IMG/VR virus record: IMGVR_UViG_3300025162_000066
Span: 1-50,832 of that record
Strand: one strand, 5' to 3'
Source: a virus
Length of the DNA stretch: 50,832 bases
How positions within the stretch are numbered: position 1 is the first letter of the stretch; each line of letters begins with the position of its first letter. Shown one piece after another: positions 1 through 7,264 of the stretch. The translations under genes were made by a program, and so were the position numbers. Under the pieces are notes generated by a model. That model was not told the origin of the DNA and ran no database searches. It saw nothing but the letters and a program-made list of their open reading frames with translations.

Positions 1-345
1 CTGCCGGCCGCTACCGAGGTGTGGGCCATCAACCTGCCGCTGCTGACCGCGCTGCCGGAGCTGCCGGCCGCCACCTACGTGTGGGCCGAGAACCTGCCGC
101 TGCTGACCGCGCTGCCGCCGCTGCCGGCCGCCACCTACGTGCGGGCCGAGAACCTGCCGCTGCTGACCGCGCTGCCGCCGCTGCCGGCCGCTACCGAGGT
201 GTGGGCCATCAACCTGCCGCTGCTGACCGCGCTGCCGGAGCTGCCGGCCGCCACCTACGTGTGGGCCGAGAACCTGCCGCTGCTGACCGCGCTGCCGGAG
301 CTGCCGGCCGCCACCTACGTGTGGGCCGAGAACCTGCCGCTGCTG
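1..345 (+). repeat. 60-bp tandem repeat inside the LRR gene
   Basis: Five full units (1-60, 61-120, 121-180, 181-240, 241-300) and a partial sixth unit are almost identical. Unit 1 and unit 4 are the same base for base; the others differ mainly at the GAG/ATC, TGG/CGG and GAG/CCG codons. The array is truncated by the window edge, so its true copy number is unknown. Arrays this uniform expand, contract and collapse in assembly, which may be why the sequence ends here. Confidence 0.9.
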
Positions 346-360
346 AAAAACAAAGCCTGA
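1..360 (+). CDS. LPX-type leucine-rich-repeat protein, 3' part only
   Basis: The frame is open from base 1 and ends with TGA at 358-360, so the N-terminus lies outside the window. The visible 119 residues are almost wholly 20-residue repeats of the form N-L-P-L-L-T-A-L-P-x-L-P-A-A-T-x-V-W-A-x, ending in a short LLKNKA tail. The N-L-P / L-P-x-L-P spacing resembles the bacterial LPX class of leucine-rich repeats (YopM/IpaH type, 20-residue units), though Ala-Thr-Tyr-Val replaces the usual Leu positions in the second half. Such repeats form curved solenoids used in protein binding. In a phage early operon its target is unknown. I infer a binding or decoy role only; no catalytic domain is visible in this fragment. 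Confidence 0.7.
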   Translation: MPAATEVWAINLPLLTALPELPAATYVWAENLPLLTALPPLPAATYVRAENLPLLTALPPLPAATEVWAINLPLLTALPELPAATYVWAENLPLLTALPELPAATYVWAENLPLLKNKA

Positions 361-368
361 AATCAACA

Positions 369-396
369 CCGCCCTGGCCCTAAAGGACCAGGGCGG
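369..396 (+). terminator. GC-rich hairpin after the LRR gene
   Basis: A 9-bp perfect inverted repeat (CCGCCCTGG / CCAGGGCGG) with a 10-base loop begins 8 bases after the LRR stop codon. There is no T-run, so it may be an mRNA-stabilising or processing hairpin rather than an intrinsic terminator. Confidence 0.35.
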
Positions 397-425
397 AAGC
401 GGGAACAGATCGGGGAGTTACGGAC

Positions 426-695
426 ATGGAAATCATCAGCAAATTCGAACAGATCAAGCGCATGGAAGCCGCGCTCCCGCTGCTCAAGCAAGCCGCAGAA
501 CTGTTGACCGCTCCGGCGGATATGGCCGAGACGCGCCACATCGAGGATTGCTACTGCCACCTGACCGACGACGCGATTGTCGAGTTGGAACTTTCCATCG
601 AAGAACTGACCATCTCGCTCGAACTGGAGTCAGAGGCCGATTACTACCGGGCACCGCGCGGTGTGTACGCCAGCATGTTCGGGAGGGCTGCGTGA
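426..695 (+). CDS. small acidic phage protein, 89 aa, unknown function
   Basis: Starts with ATG after a GGAG ribosome site (GGAGttacggac). The protein is mostly helical and acidic in its second half (runs of E with I/L: VELELSIEELTISLELESE), with one Cys-x-Cys pair (C42, C44). No family is recognised. Its stop codon overlaps the start of the next gene (TGATG), so the two are translationally coupled members of the early operon. Confidence 0.7.
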   Translation: MEIISKFEQIKRMEAALPLLKQAAELLTAPADMAETRHIEDCYCHLTDDAIVELELSIEELTISLELESEADYYRAPRGVYASMFGRAA

Positions 696-862
696 TGACC
701 CCTGACCAGATCATGCGCGCTGCTCTCCAAGACATCTCCGACACCCTCGGCGCCACCGTCTCGCAGCTCCTGCCGACCGACAACAAGCTAATCGCAGGGC
801 ACATCCGCGAGGCCCTTGATGTCGCCAGGAATGCGCTTCGGGAGACTCGACGCGCCGCCTGA
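695..862 (+). CDS. small helical phage protein, 55 aa
   Basis: ATG at 695 overlaps the upstream TGA by one base. The peptide starts [14 protein letters not shown] and ends in a basic tail ([10 protein letters not shown]); it looks like two amphipathic helices. Function is unknown. The start was chosen at 695 rather than farther upstream in the same frame because of the TGATG coupling and because upstream sequence in that frame is a shadow of the 426-695 gene. Confidence 0.65.
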   Translation: MTPDQIMRAALQDISDTLGATVSQLLPTDNKLIAGHIREALDVARNALRETRRAA

Positions 863-895
863 CAACCGCGCTCCGGCGCAATAGGGGATTCCACG

Positions 896-1447
896 ATGAA
901 ATTCGAGATCAAAAACCGCTGGTCTGGCGCCGCCCAGTTTGAATGTGAATTGGGGGTGGAGTTCGAAACGGAAGCGTTTGACGTGAGGCTTGGGGCGGCT
1001 GTTAAGCTTGCCACCAAGACCGGCGCCAATTTGACCGGCGCCTATCTGGCCGGCGCCTATTTGACCGGCGCCAATTTGACCGGCGCCTATCTGGCCGGCG
1101 CCTATTTGACCGGCGCCAATTTGACCGGCGCCGATCTGGCCGGCGCCGATCTGGCCGGCGCCGATCTGGCCGGCGGGATAAAGCTTGTCGGCCGACGCCC
1201 CATCGTCGCCATTAGCCCCATCGGGTCGCGCTCCGACAGCGTCCTGTTTTTCCTCACCGACGCCGGAATCAAGGTCCGCGCTGGCTGCTTTTTCGGCTCG
1301 CTCGAAGAGTTCCGCGCCGCCGTCGCCGCCGAGCATGGTTCCGGCGTTCACGGCCGCGAATATGGGCTGGCCTGCGATATGGCCGAGCTGCACGCCGAGT
1401 TGTGGACGCCGGAGGGTGCCGCAGAGTCGGTGGCTGAGGCCGCCTGA
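896..1447 (+). CDS. pentapeptide-repeat protein with conserved C-terminal domain
   Basis: 183 aa. Residues about 1-40 form a short N-terminal domain; residues about 42-92 are ten consecutive pentapeptides of the A(N/Y/D)LxG type ([20 protein letters not shown]), which fold as a right-handed four-sided beta-helix. Residues about 97-165 form a separate domain ([24 protein letters not shown]) that I recall as a recurrent partner of pentapeptides in phage-borne proteins. The pentapeptide stretch is encoded by near-perfect 15-bp repeats at about 1020-1170. Pentapeptide proteins can mimic DNA and bind gyrase, but that role is not shown here. RBS: AGGGGATTCCACG before ATG. Confidence 0.8.
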   Translation: MKFEIKNRWSGAAQFECELGVEFETEAFDVRLGAAVKLATKTGANLTGAYLAGAYLTGANLTGAYLAGAYLTGANLTGADLAGADLAGADLAGGIKLVGRRPIVAISPIGSRSDSVLFFLTDAGIKVRAGCFFGSLEEFRAAVAAEHGSGVHGREYGLACDMAELHAELWTPEGAAESVAEAA

Positions 1448-1824
1448 ACAAGTTCCCCCGCCGCCTCCCGTCCGAAGTTAGCGGTGGGGGTGGCCCTGGA
1501 GAGCCCGGATGACCCGATTGACTGCGCGCGAACTTGTGGAACGGTGACCACGCAGATCAATCGGCCCCGCGAGGCGCCAGGGCCAAGAATCGGCCGAGAG
1601 GCCGACGATGGTGCCTTGGTGGTGTGAGCCCGGATCACCCACCCGCAGCTCTGCGTTAATGGGGCCGCGATGAGGCACGCGTGATATCGCAGCCGGTGAG
1701 AGCCCGGCACCTTCGGAGAGCCATTCCGCCGGCTGTCCGCAGGTCGTTTCGAGACATGGCGGCAGGATTCCTCCCTAACTGCCGGGGCCGTCAAAAGCCC
1801 CGGCCCCTTTCCCGGAGACACACG
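1448..1824 (+). other. 377-bp structured leader or micro-ORF region
   Basis: No gene of normal size fits here. The stretch has several RNA-like features: a 9-bp long-range inverted repeat (TGGCCCTGG at 1491-1499 with CCAGGGCCA at 1577-1585), a six-pair hairpin closed by a GAGA tetraloop (TCGGCC gaga GGCCGA, 1590-1605), and the octamer GAGCCCGG three times (1501, 1626, 1700). It also holds a chain of micro-ORFs with overlapping stop and start codons: 1509-1547 (MTRLTARELVER, with GGAG eight bases upstream), 1544-1627 (GTG start) and one from GTG 1624. It is either a structured regulatory RNA or leader, or a decayed small-gene cluster. Confidence 0.4.
1781..1804 (+). terminator. hairpin before the 58-aa gene
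   Basis: Perfect 8-bp stem GCCGGGGC / GCCCCGGC with an 8-base loop, followed by CCCTTTCCC. It resembles a weak terminator or transcript-processing hairpin and lies 20 bases before the next start codon. Confidence 0.4.
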
Positions 1825-2001
1825 ATGCAAACCCTCACCCTCAAGCCCCTACGCGGCCGGAACGACGGCCAGCTTTACCTCACGGGCGGCACCGTCGTCC
1901 TTCTCGGGTTCAAGAGCCTGCGCGATGTCGCCGATGCTGGGCTGATGCACGTCAAGAACAGCTGTGGCGAGTGGGTGGCTTTGGCGCAGGGAGGGAAGTG
2001 A
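1825..2001 (+). CDS. small phage protein, 58 aa
   Basis: ATG at 1825 follows CCCGGAGACACACG (GGAG site). The sequence (MQTLTLKPLRGRNDGQLYLTGGTVVLLGFKSL) looks like a compact beta-rich domain, similar in style to small phage proteins that accompany recombination genes. Function is unknown. Next gene starts 2 bases after its stop. Confidence 0.65.
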   Translation: MQTLTLKPLRGRNDGQLYLTGGTVVLLGFKSLRDVADAGLMHVKNSCGEWVALAQGGK

Positions 2002-2003
2002 AG

Positions 2004-2561
2004 ATGAAGTTTTCTCTTGATGATTTCTGCTGGACATCTGTCAACACTGATCATCCGTTCTCAGCGGGAGAATGGACATACGCCGCGAACGGCCATATCG
2101 CCGTCCGCATCCCAAGGATTCCGTCAGTAACCCGCGAATGCCCTGGCGACATCAGCATGCTCCTGAATATTTTTGAAGGGCATTCATCTGTCCAGCTCTA
2201 TCCGGCGGCGTTCCCCGCGCTTCCTGGCTCTCCTGCAAAGAAATCGGAGGAATGCCCGGAGTGCGAGGGTCGTGGGACGGAGCATGATTGTCCGAGTTGT
2301 GACTGCGAATGCGAATGTTGCGAAGGGACTGGTAAGATTGATCTCATAGTTGAGAGGTCAATAAACATAAACGGGGTTCCGTTTAACCTGGAATACGTCC
2401 GGATGATGAGCCAGCTTGATGAATTAAAAATACAAGACGGGCCGATCTCGAACAATGCACTTCTGTTTACGTTCAGCGGCGGTCAAGGGGCGGTGATGTC
2501 GCTCAGGAGTCCCTACGACGACCATCTCGCCGAGCCTGTTACTTTGATGAGGGGTGAATAG
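2004..2561 (+). CDS. DnaJ-like zinc-cluster phage protein, 185 aa
   Basis: The centre (residues about 84-110) carries a dense cysteine cluster CPECEGRG-x4-CPSCDCECECCEGTG. It resembles the CxxCxGxG zinc motif of DnaJ but fits a single compressed zinc site rather than the four repeats of DnaJ. The flanks are ordinary globular sequence (residues 1-75 and 115-185). ATG at 2004 was chosen; an in-frame GTG at 1998 overlaps the previous stop and is possible. The gene is visibly richer in A+T than its neighbours, suggesting separate acquisition. It sits directly before the recombination genes; DNA or protein binding is inference. Confidence 0.7.
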   Translation: MKFSLDDFCWTSVNTDHPFSAGEWTYAANGHIAVRIPRIPSVTRECPGDISMLLNIFEGHSSVQLYPAAFPALPGSPAKKSEECPECEGRGTEHDCPSCDCECECCEGTGKIDLIVERSININGVPFNLEYVRMMSQLDELKIQDGPISNNALLFTFSGGQGAVMSLRSPYDDHLAEPVTLMRGE

Positions 2562-2563
2562 CC

Positions 2564-3124
2564 ATGGACACCGCGATCACCAACACACCCGTCGTTCTTG
2601 AAACCCTCGTCCCGGCCCAGGTTTTCACCCCCGGAGGCGTTGACCCGATCATTGCCCGCATCCGGGCCGAGGTGACGGCAGAGGACATCGACATCTCGAC
2701 GCCCACCGGCCGCAAGCGCTGCGCTTCGCTGGCCTACAAGGTCGCGCGGTCAAAAACCTTCCTCGACGACATGGGTAAGAAGCTGGTCGAAGGCTGGAAA
2801 ACGTCGGCAAAGCTTGTTGATGCCGAGCGGGACCGGGTGGAGGCTGCCGAAAAGGCAGAACAGGACCGCATCGCCGCCGAAGCCGCAGCCCAGCGCCGGG
2901 AGCAGGAAGCCGCCGAACGGGAGCGCGCCAGGATCGCGGCGCAGCAGAAGGCCGAGGCGGATGAGCGGGCGCGGAGGGAGAAGGATGTTGAGAACCGCAA
3001 GGCCGTCAACCGCGCTGCCGTGGCCGCCCTGGTGTCGGTCACCAGCATCGACGATGCGACCGCCCGGATGGTGATCACCGCTATCGCCAAGGGGCAGGTG
3101 GCTGGCGTTTCCATTACTTACTGA
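2564..3124 (+). CDS. coiled-coil phage protein before recE/recT, 186 aa
   Basis: N-terminal half (residues about 20-85) is a conserved-looking globular part (ISTPTGRKRCASLAYKVARSKT, FLDDMGKKLVEGWK). Residues about 85-150 are a highly charged coiled coil rich in E, R, A and Q. The C-terminus (AAVAALVSVTSIDDATARMVITAIAKGQV) is a short helical domain. Genes of this kind commonly stand just upstream of phage exonuclease and single-strand annealing genes, as here; an accessory role in recombination or replication is inferred, not shown. Start ATG at 2564 is two bases after the previous stop. Confidence 0.7.
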   Translation: MDTAITNTPVVLETLVPAQVFTPGGVDPIIARIRAEVTAEDIDISTPTGRKRCASLAYKVARSKTFLDDMGKKLVEGWKTSAKLVDAERDRVEAAEKAEQDRIAAEAAAQRREQEAAERERARIAAQQKAEADERARREKDVENRKAVNRAAVAALVSVTSIDDATARMVITAIAKGQVAGVSITY

Positions 3125-3143
3125 GGAAACTGAGGATCACGCC

Positions 3144-4133
3144 ATGCCAGACACCATCACCCCGCACCATCCGCTTATCACCGAGCCGGGAATTTTCGAC
3201 GACATCGAATCCGCCGTCTACCACACCGCCGGCCTTACGCCGCAGCCGGCCCTATCGTCCTCCGGCGCCCGCGCGCTTCTGACCGGGTGCCCCGCAAAAT
3301 TCTATTTCGATTACGTCAAGCCGCGCCCGGCGGTCCACAAGCGGACCTTCGACATCGGCCAAGCCGCGCACCTTCTCGTCCTCGAGCCCAAGCTGTTCGA
3401 TCACTCGGTCGCCATCGTTCGCGGTAAGACCAAGGACGGCAAGCTGAGTGCCGGCTACACCAGCCAGGACGCCAAGGATCAGCGCGACGCCGCCTATGAC
3501 GCCGGCTTGGTGCCGCTGCTTCCTGACGAGCACGAGATGATCCTTGCCATGCGTGAGGCCCTGGAACTCGACCCGGTGGCCCGCGCTGCATTCGACCCGG
3601 CCTATGTCGTCTCCGAGCAAACGCGGGTGTGGATCGATCCCGAGACGAAGGTGTGGTGCAAAGCTCGGCTCGACGGCTCGGCGATCTCCGGCATGTGGGT
3701 GTCGGACTACAAGACCACCGTCAGCGCCAAGCCCGACGACGTGGCGAAGGCCATCGTCAACTACGGCTACCACATCCAGGCCGCTTGGTATCTGGAGAGC
3801 GTTGCCCAGACCGGCGGCCCGCGTCTCGACCGCTTCGCCTTCGTCTTCCAGGAGAAGACCGCGCCCTACCTCTGCTCGGTCCACTGGCTTGAGCCGGAGT
3901 GGATCAACGAGGGCCGGAAGGCCGGCGAGGCTGCCCGCCAGAAGTTCGCCGAGTGCCTGAACTCCGGCAAGTGGCCCGGCTACCAGAGCGCGTCCGGCGG
4001 CGCCCACAACATCGCAATGCCCGACTGGTATCGCCGGCAGATCGACGCCCGCGAGGCCAATGGGGCGAGTTTCTTTGACCCGCGCTTTGCCACGGCTTTC
4101 CGTGGGTTCGCGCCGCTCGACCAGGAGGTTTAA
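3144..4133 (+). CDS. recE: RecE-like PD-(D/E)XK 5'-3' exonuclease
   Basis: 329 aa. The protein has the signature order of the RecE C-terminal/RecB nuclease family: H76 in GQAAHLLVLEP, D177 in KARLDG, D188-x-K190 in VSDYKTT, and Q212-x3-Y216 in YHIQAAWYLE. These are the metal-binding and catalytic residues of the family. It would resect double-stranded ends to give 3' single-strand tails for the RecT protein encoded 3 bases downstream, making a RecE/RecT recombination pair for phage DNA circularisation, repair or concatemer formation. It is the length of the isolated nuclease domain, much shorter than Rac-prophage RecE, as is usual for phages. RBS GAGGAAACTGAGG precedes ATG. Confidence 0.9.
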   Translation: MPDTITPHHPLITEPGIFDDIESAVYHTAGLTPQPALSSSGARALLTGCPAKFYFDYVKPRPAVHKRTFDIGQAAHLLVLEPKLFDHSVAIVRGKTKDGKLSAGYTSQDAKDQRDAAYDAGLVPLLPDEHEMILAMREALELDPVARAAFDPAYVVSEQTRVWIDPETKVWCKARLDGSAISGMWVSDYKTTVSAKPDDVAKAIVNYGYHIQAAWYLESVAQTGGPRLDRFAFVFQEKTAPYLCSVHWLEPEWINEGRKAGEAARQKFAECLNSGKWPGYQSASGGAHNIAMPDWYRRQIDAREANGASFFDPRFATAFRGFAPLDQEV

Positions 4134-4136
4134 CCA

Positions 4137-4988
4137 ATGTCCGAACAGCACCAGCCGCAAGGCCGCCAGCTCGCGCCGATCCAGCAATTCCGTCAGGACT
4201 TGGAGCGCATGACGCCCGAGTTCCAGTCTGCCCTACCGGCCCACATCCCCGTTGAGCGGTTCCGCCGCGTGGCCCAGACCGCAGTCACGCGGTCTCCGGA
4301 ACTCCTGAAGTCGGACCCGAAGGCCCTGCTCGGCGCCTGCATGATGGCAGCCCAGGACGGGTTGCTCCCCGATGGCCGCGAGGGCGCCATCGTCCTATTC
4401 AAGGGCAAGGCGCAGTGGATGCCGATGGTCTACGGCATCATCAAGAAGATGCGGAACAGCGGGGAAATCCTCAGCCTGACCGCTCACCCCGTCTACAGGG
4501 AGGACGAGTTCCGCTACATCCTCGGCGATGAGGAAAGCATCCATCATGAGCCGAGCATGAAGGAAGATCGCGGCCCCGTCATCGCCGCCTACGCCATCGC
4601 GAAGCTGGCCGGCGGCGGTATCGAGCGCCGCGTGATGCTCAAGGCCGACATCGAGAAGCGCCGCAAGGCCGGCTCGGCCAACTCCCCGATGTGGACGGGA
4701 TGGTACGAAGAGGGGGCGTGCAAGACCGTGATTAAGGCGCTGGCGAAGCGGCTTCCCATGTCCACCGAGGTTGAGCGGGTGCTGGAGCGCGACGACGCCA
4801 TGCACGCGATCTCGCTGGATCACCCGCCGGCCCAGCAGATCGCCCCGTCATCCGACCCGTTCCTTGCTGCGTCTGCCGGCGCCCAGATCGAACACCAGCC
4901 GGTCGATGCCGATTACGACGCCGATACCGGTGAGGTAGGCGCCGGAGACGGCTGGCCCGGCCCCGACACCGCCGCCGGGCAGGAGTGA
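4137..4988 (+). CDS. recT: RecT-family single-strand annealing protein
   Basis: 283 aa. Residues about 20-200 match the RecT fold: ALLGACMMAAQDGLLPDGREGAIV, QWMPMVYGIIKKMRNSGEI and the late block MWTGWYEEGACKTVIKALAKRLP are hallmark stretches. The C-terminal 60 residues are low-complexity and acidic (DYDADTGEVGAGDG), as in many RecT proteins. It would coat and anneal the 3' tails made by the adjacent exonuclease. The gene starts 3 bases after recE stops, preceded by AGGAGG. Confidence 0.95.
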   Translation: MSEQHQPQGRQLAPIQQFRQDLERMTPEFQSALPAHIPVERFRRVAQTAVTRSPELLKSDPKALLGACMMAAQDGLLPDGREGAIVLFKGKAQWMPMVYGIIKKMRNSGEILSLTAHPVYREDEFRYILGDEESIHHEPSMKEDRGPVIAAYAIAKLAGGGIERRVMLKADIEKRRKAGSANSPMWTGWYEEGACKTVIKALAKRLPMSTEVERVLERDDAMHAISLDHPPAQQIAPSSDPFLAASAGAQIEHQPVDADYDADTGEVGAGDGWPGPDTAAGQE

Positions 4989-4993
4989 GCGAG

Positions 4994-5143
4994 ATGGCGC
5001 GCGCGAAACCCGATCCACCTAAGAAACGACCCAATCTCGCTTACATCGCCCATGACGGGGGAGATGGATGGTGTGTGGTCTTCGCCCGTTCGGGGGCAGA
5101 AGCGCGCCGCGATGTCTGGGTGCCACGGGAGGCGAACTGCTGA
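4994..5143 (+). CDS. 49-aa phage protein of unknown function
   Basis: ATG at 4994 follows the recT stop by 5 bases with GGAGTGAGCGAG upstream. It begins with a basic, proline-rich segment (MARAKPDPPKKRP) and ends in a small domain (LAYIAHDGGDGWCVVFARSG). Its TGA overlaps the next start (TGATG). Too short to assign; supported by operon position and coupling. Confidence 0.6.
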   Translation: MARAKPDPPKKRPNLAYIAHDGGDGWCVVFARSGAEARRDVWVPREANC

Positions 5144-5214
5144 TGGAAACCGAAATCATCGCCGCCCTGATCATCGCAGCCGGGGTTGTTATTTGGTGGG
5201 GGAGTGAGGGATGA
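5143..5214 (+). CDS. 23-aa single-pass membrane peptide
   Basis: ATG at 5143 overlaps the previous stop, and its own TGA overlaps the next start (ATGA). The peptide (METEIIAALIIAAGVVIWWG then SEG) is almost wholly one transmembrane helix with a short polar tail. Translational coupling on both sides supports it being real. Role unknown. Confidence 0.5.
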   Translation: METEIIAALIIAAGVVIWWGSEG

Positions 5215-5411
5215 CGCCAGAGAAAATCGCTGAACTGCGGGCGCTGTGTGATGCGGCAGCTTCCGGCCCCTGGAAGGCAACTCGCAGGTACATCGGGCTT
5301 CCGTTCGACAATTGGGTTCGATATCAGCGCGTCCTCGCCCTCCCCTGGAGCGATGTCTGCGGCCTGAGCGGGCGGTTTTGGTATCCGAAGCCGGTGGAGC
5401 CGCAGCCATGA
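5211..5411 (+). CDS. small phage protein, 66 aa
   Basis: ATG at 5211 sits in an ATGA overlap with the 23-aa peptide, and its TGA overlaps the next ATG. The N-terminus MTPEKIAELRALCDAAASGPW resembles the start of a common phage family of small Ead/Ea22-like proteins (xxLRALADAATPGPW), here shortened. Function is unknown in that family. Confidence 0.6.
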   Translation: MTPEKIAELRALCDAAASGPWKATRRYIGLPFDNWVRYQRVLALPWSDVCGLSGRFWYPKPVEPQP

Positions 5412-5899
5412 TCTCCGACCGCCGCCGCGTTGAGCTTGCAGTGATCCCGCTGGTGTTCGTGCGGATCGCCGGCCAAATCCTCGACCACTGTGTCGAGACC
5501 GGAATGTATGCCAAGCCGGATGACCACCCCGATCTGTGGCCCGCGATCCATCTGCTGGGCAAGGCTGCGGCCGAGGCCATCCTCGACGGCGGGCAGATCG
5601 ACCGCAAGGCCAGGAAGCTGCTGCGCCGGGCAGATCGGTTGGCGAATGCAGTCATGGCCGACAAGCGCGGAATCCTGCCGGCGTACCGTCATGCACAATA
5701 TCTGATGGCCGAACTGCTGGAAAGCGACCGGCTGCGGCTGATCTCGGGCAGCGACTTCGACCGGGGGTACGAGATGCTCGACGAGACAATCCGCAGTAAG
5801 CCGGACAACGCCGAAGCTCTGGAGGCGCTGGATAGGAGCGCGGCGAAGTCGGCGCGGAAGGTTCTGGCGCGGTTGGAAGCTGAGGGGGTGTTTGCGTGA
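5408..5899 (+). CDS. helical phage protein, 163 aa
   Basis: Start ATG at 5408 overlaps the previous stop (ATGA). The sequence is alpha-helical throughout (ILDHCVETGMYAKPDDHPDLWPAIHLLGKAAAEA, then RKLLRRADRLANAVMADKRG), with no motif I can name. Two adjacent helices near residues 58-85 are strongly basic. In-frame codons upstream of 5408 belong to a shadow frame. Function unknown; early operon member. Confidence 0.65.
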   Translation: MISDRRRVELAVIPLVFVRIAGQILDHCVETGMYAKPDDHPDLWPAIHLLGKAAAEAILDGGQIDRKARKLLRRADRLANAVMADKRGILPAYRHAQYLMAELLESDRLRLISGSDFDRGYEMLDETIRSKPDNAEALEALDRSAAKSARKVLARLEAEGVFA

Positions 5900-5945
5900 T
5901 GGACATTGCGGCGGAAAACGAGGTGCTGAGGAGGCGGATGGCGCA

Positions 5946-6371
5946 ATGCACGATCTGATGACCATATCGGAGGCGGCGGCCTATATCCACCCGAACGGGG
6001 CCGTGAAGACCGCAACTGTGAAAGCCGCCATTGACGCCGGCCGTCTCCGGGCGCGACGGTTCGGCAAAACGCTCCTGATCGCCAAGACCGACCTGGACGA
6101 CTACATGAAGCAGGGAGACAAGCCATGCCGCGCCAGAGCAAGGGCGTCCACCTCCAGCTCTACGGGCCAGACTCCATGCGCGGAGCCAAGCCAAGACGCG
6201 GGTTCACCCGCTACGTCTGGTACATCCTCTACCAGGAAGGCGGCCGGCAGCGTGAGCGTTCGACGGGCACTGGCGACCTTCGAGAAGCTGAAGGGGCGCT
6301 CGGGGAATTCACCCAAACCAGAGACGCAGAGCACGAACGGAACAGCCCGCGTGATCCCAATGTTTTCCTGA
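5946..6371 (+). CDS. xis: excisionase-like HTH protein overlapping integrase
   Basis: From ATG at 5946 the first 60 residues (MTISEAAAYIHPNGAVKTATVKAAIDAGRLRARRFGKTLLIAKTDLDDYM) form a MerR-like winged-helix domain of the excisionase/AlpA type: helix-turn-helix, then a wing ending at a DLDDY helix. The frame continues for about 80 more residues of Ser/Thr/Arg-rich low-complexity sequence, overlapping the integrase gene by 247 bases in another frame. The N-terminal part should bend attP DNA and steer integrase towards excision. The extended tail may be an overprinted extension or merely an absent stop codon. Position immediately before integrase supports the assignment. Confidence 0.7.
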   Translation: MHDLMTISEAAAYIHPNGAVKTATVKAAIDAGRLRARRFGKTLLIAKTDLDDYMKQGDKPCRARARASTSSSTGQTPCAEPSQDAGSPATSGTSSTRKAAGSVSVRRALATFEKLKGRSGNSPKPETQSTNGTARVIPMFS

Positions 6372-7264
6372 TCGTTGATGCGCTGTCACTCTACGCCGAG
6401 CACCACGGCCCGGGGGTTTCCGGCCGGGAGACGCTGGCGAACAACTGCCAAGCCCTGGCCGAATGGTGGGGAGAGCTGACGGTCGACAAGATCACCGCCG
6501 CGACATGCCGACGTTACGCCAGAGAGGCAAAATGCGTTGATCGCGTCCGCAAGGACAAGACGATTCGCACGGGCGGCAAGAAGGCGGCCGGAACCGTTCG
6601 CCGGGAACTTGGGGTTCTGCGCAGCGCCGTCGAGTGGTGCCGCACCGAGGGCTATTTGCTCGGCGAGGCGCCGGTTGTCGTGCTTCCTGATGCCCCGAAA
6701 GGGAAAGAGGTGTGGCTGGACCGATCCGCCGCCGCAAAGCTACTGCGCGCCGCTTGGAAGCGCAAAGAGGCGGGGCTATACCTCACCGACTTCATCCTGA
6801 TCGGCATCTACATGGGCGCCCGCAAGGAAGCAATTCTGTCGCTCCAATGGCAGCCCAACACGGCCGGCGGCTGGATCGACCTGGAGCGCGGCGTCATCGA
6901 CTTTATGCCAGTAGGGAGAGCCCAGACGAAAAAACGTCGAGCAACGTCCCCGATCCCGAATCGACTCTTGGCGCGGCTGCGGAGAATCAGAGCGCGGACT
7001 CGTCAGTTCGTCATCGAGGCTGAAGGCCAGCCGATCAAGAACATTCGGAAGTCGTTCGAGTCGGCGTGCGCTGATGCTGGCTTGGACGATGTGACACCAC
7101 ACACGCTCCGGCACACGGCGGTCTCGTGGCTGATGCAAGACGGGCATCCGGCCTGGAAAGTCGGCGGGTTCGTCGGGATGTCGGAGAAGATGGTCAATGA
7201 CCGCTACGGCCACCACGCGCCGGAGCATATGCAGGATATTGCGCAGAGCAGGAGGGGGAGATGA
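6125..7264 (+). CDS. int: tyrosine-type site-specific integrase
   Basis: 379 aa. It has an N-terminal arm-binding region (residues 1-70, basic), a core-binding SAM-like domain (about 75-190) and a catalytic domain (195-370). Catalytic residues visible: R233 in GARKEAILSLQW, K269/K270 in the beta-hairpin, H326-x2-R329 in TPHTLRH and nucleophile Y361 in NDRYGHH. The usual second His/Trp before the tyrosine is replaced (GFVGMSEKM), as in many alphaproteobacterial integrases. It would recombine the tRNA-Gly-derived attP 365 bases downstream with the host attB. The start overlaps the excisionase frame; ATG at 6125 gives a normal N-terminus and follows GGGAGACAAGCC. Confidence 0.93.
   Translation: MPRQSKGVHLQLYGPDSMRGAKPRRGFTRYVWYILYQEGGRQRERSTGTGDLREAEGALGEFTQTRDAEHERNSPRDPNVFLIVDALSLYAEHHGPGVSGRETLANNCQALAEWWGELTVDKITAATCRRYAREAKCVDRVRKDKTIRTGGKKAAGTVRRELGVLRSAVEWCRTEGYLLGEAPVVVLPDAPKGKEVWLDRSAAAKLLRAAWKRKEAGLYLTDFILIGIYMGARKEAILSLQWQPNTAGGWIDLERGVIDFMPVGRAQTKKRRATSPIPNRLLARLRRIRARTRQFVIEAEGQPIKNIRKSFESACADAGLDDVTPHTLRHTAVSWLMQDGHPAWKVGGFVGMSEKMVNDRYGHHAPEHMQDIAQSRRGR

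Noticed and set aside
1-360. CRISPR-like or intergenic satellite array
   Set aside because: The 60-bp units have no unique spacers, keep one open reading frame throughout and encode a 20-residue protein repeat.
369-396. Confident intrinsic terminator after the LRR gene
   Set aside because: The stem is strong but lacks a T-run on either strand; reported only as a hairpin with low confidence.
788-1393. Minus-strand frame with GAGQI repeats
   Set aside because: It is the reverse-strand image of the pentapeptide-repeat gene; the plus-strand frame has the ribosome site and a known domain.
3252-4187. 311-aa minus-strand frame opposite recE
   Set aside because: The plus-strand nuclease has catalytic motifs, an operon context and a ribosome site; the antisense frame has none.
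5899-5958. 19-aa frame MDIAAENEVLRRRMAQC between the 163-aa gene and the excisionase
   Set aside because: It has a coupled ATG but is very short, and the excisionase start at 5946 lies inside it; not enough to call a gene.
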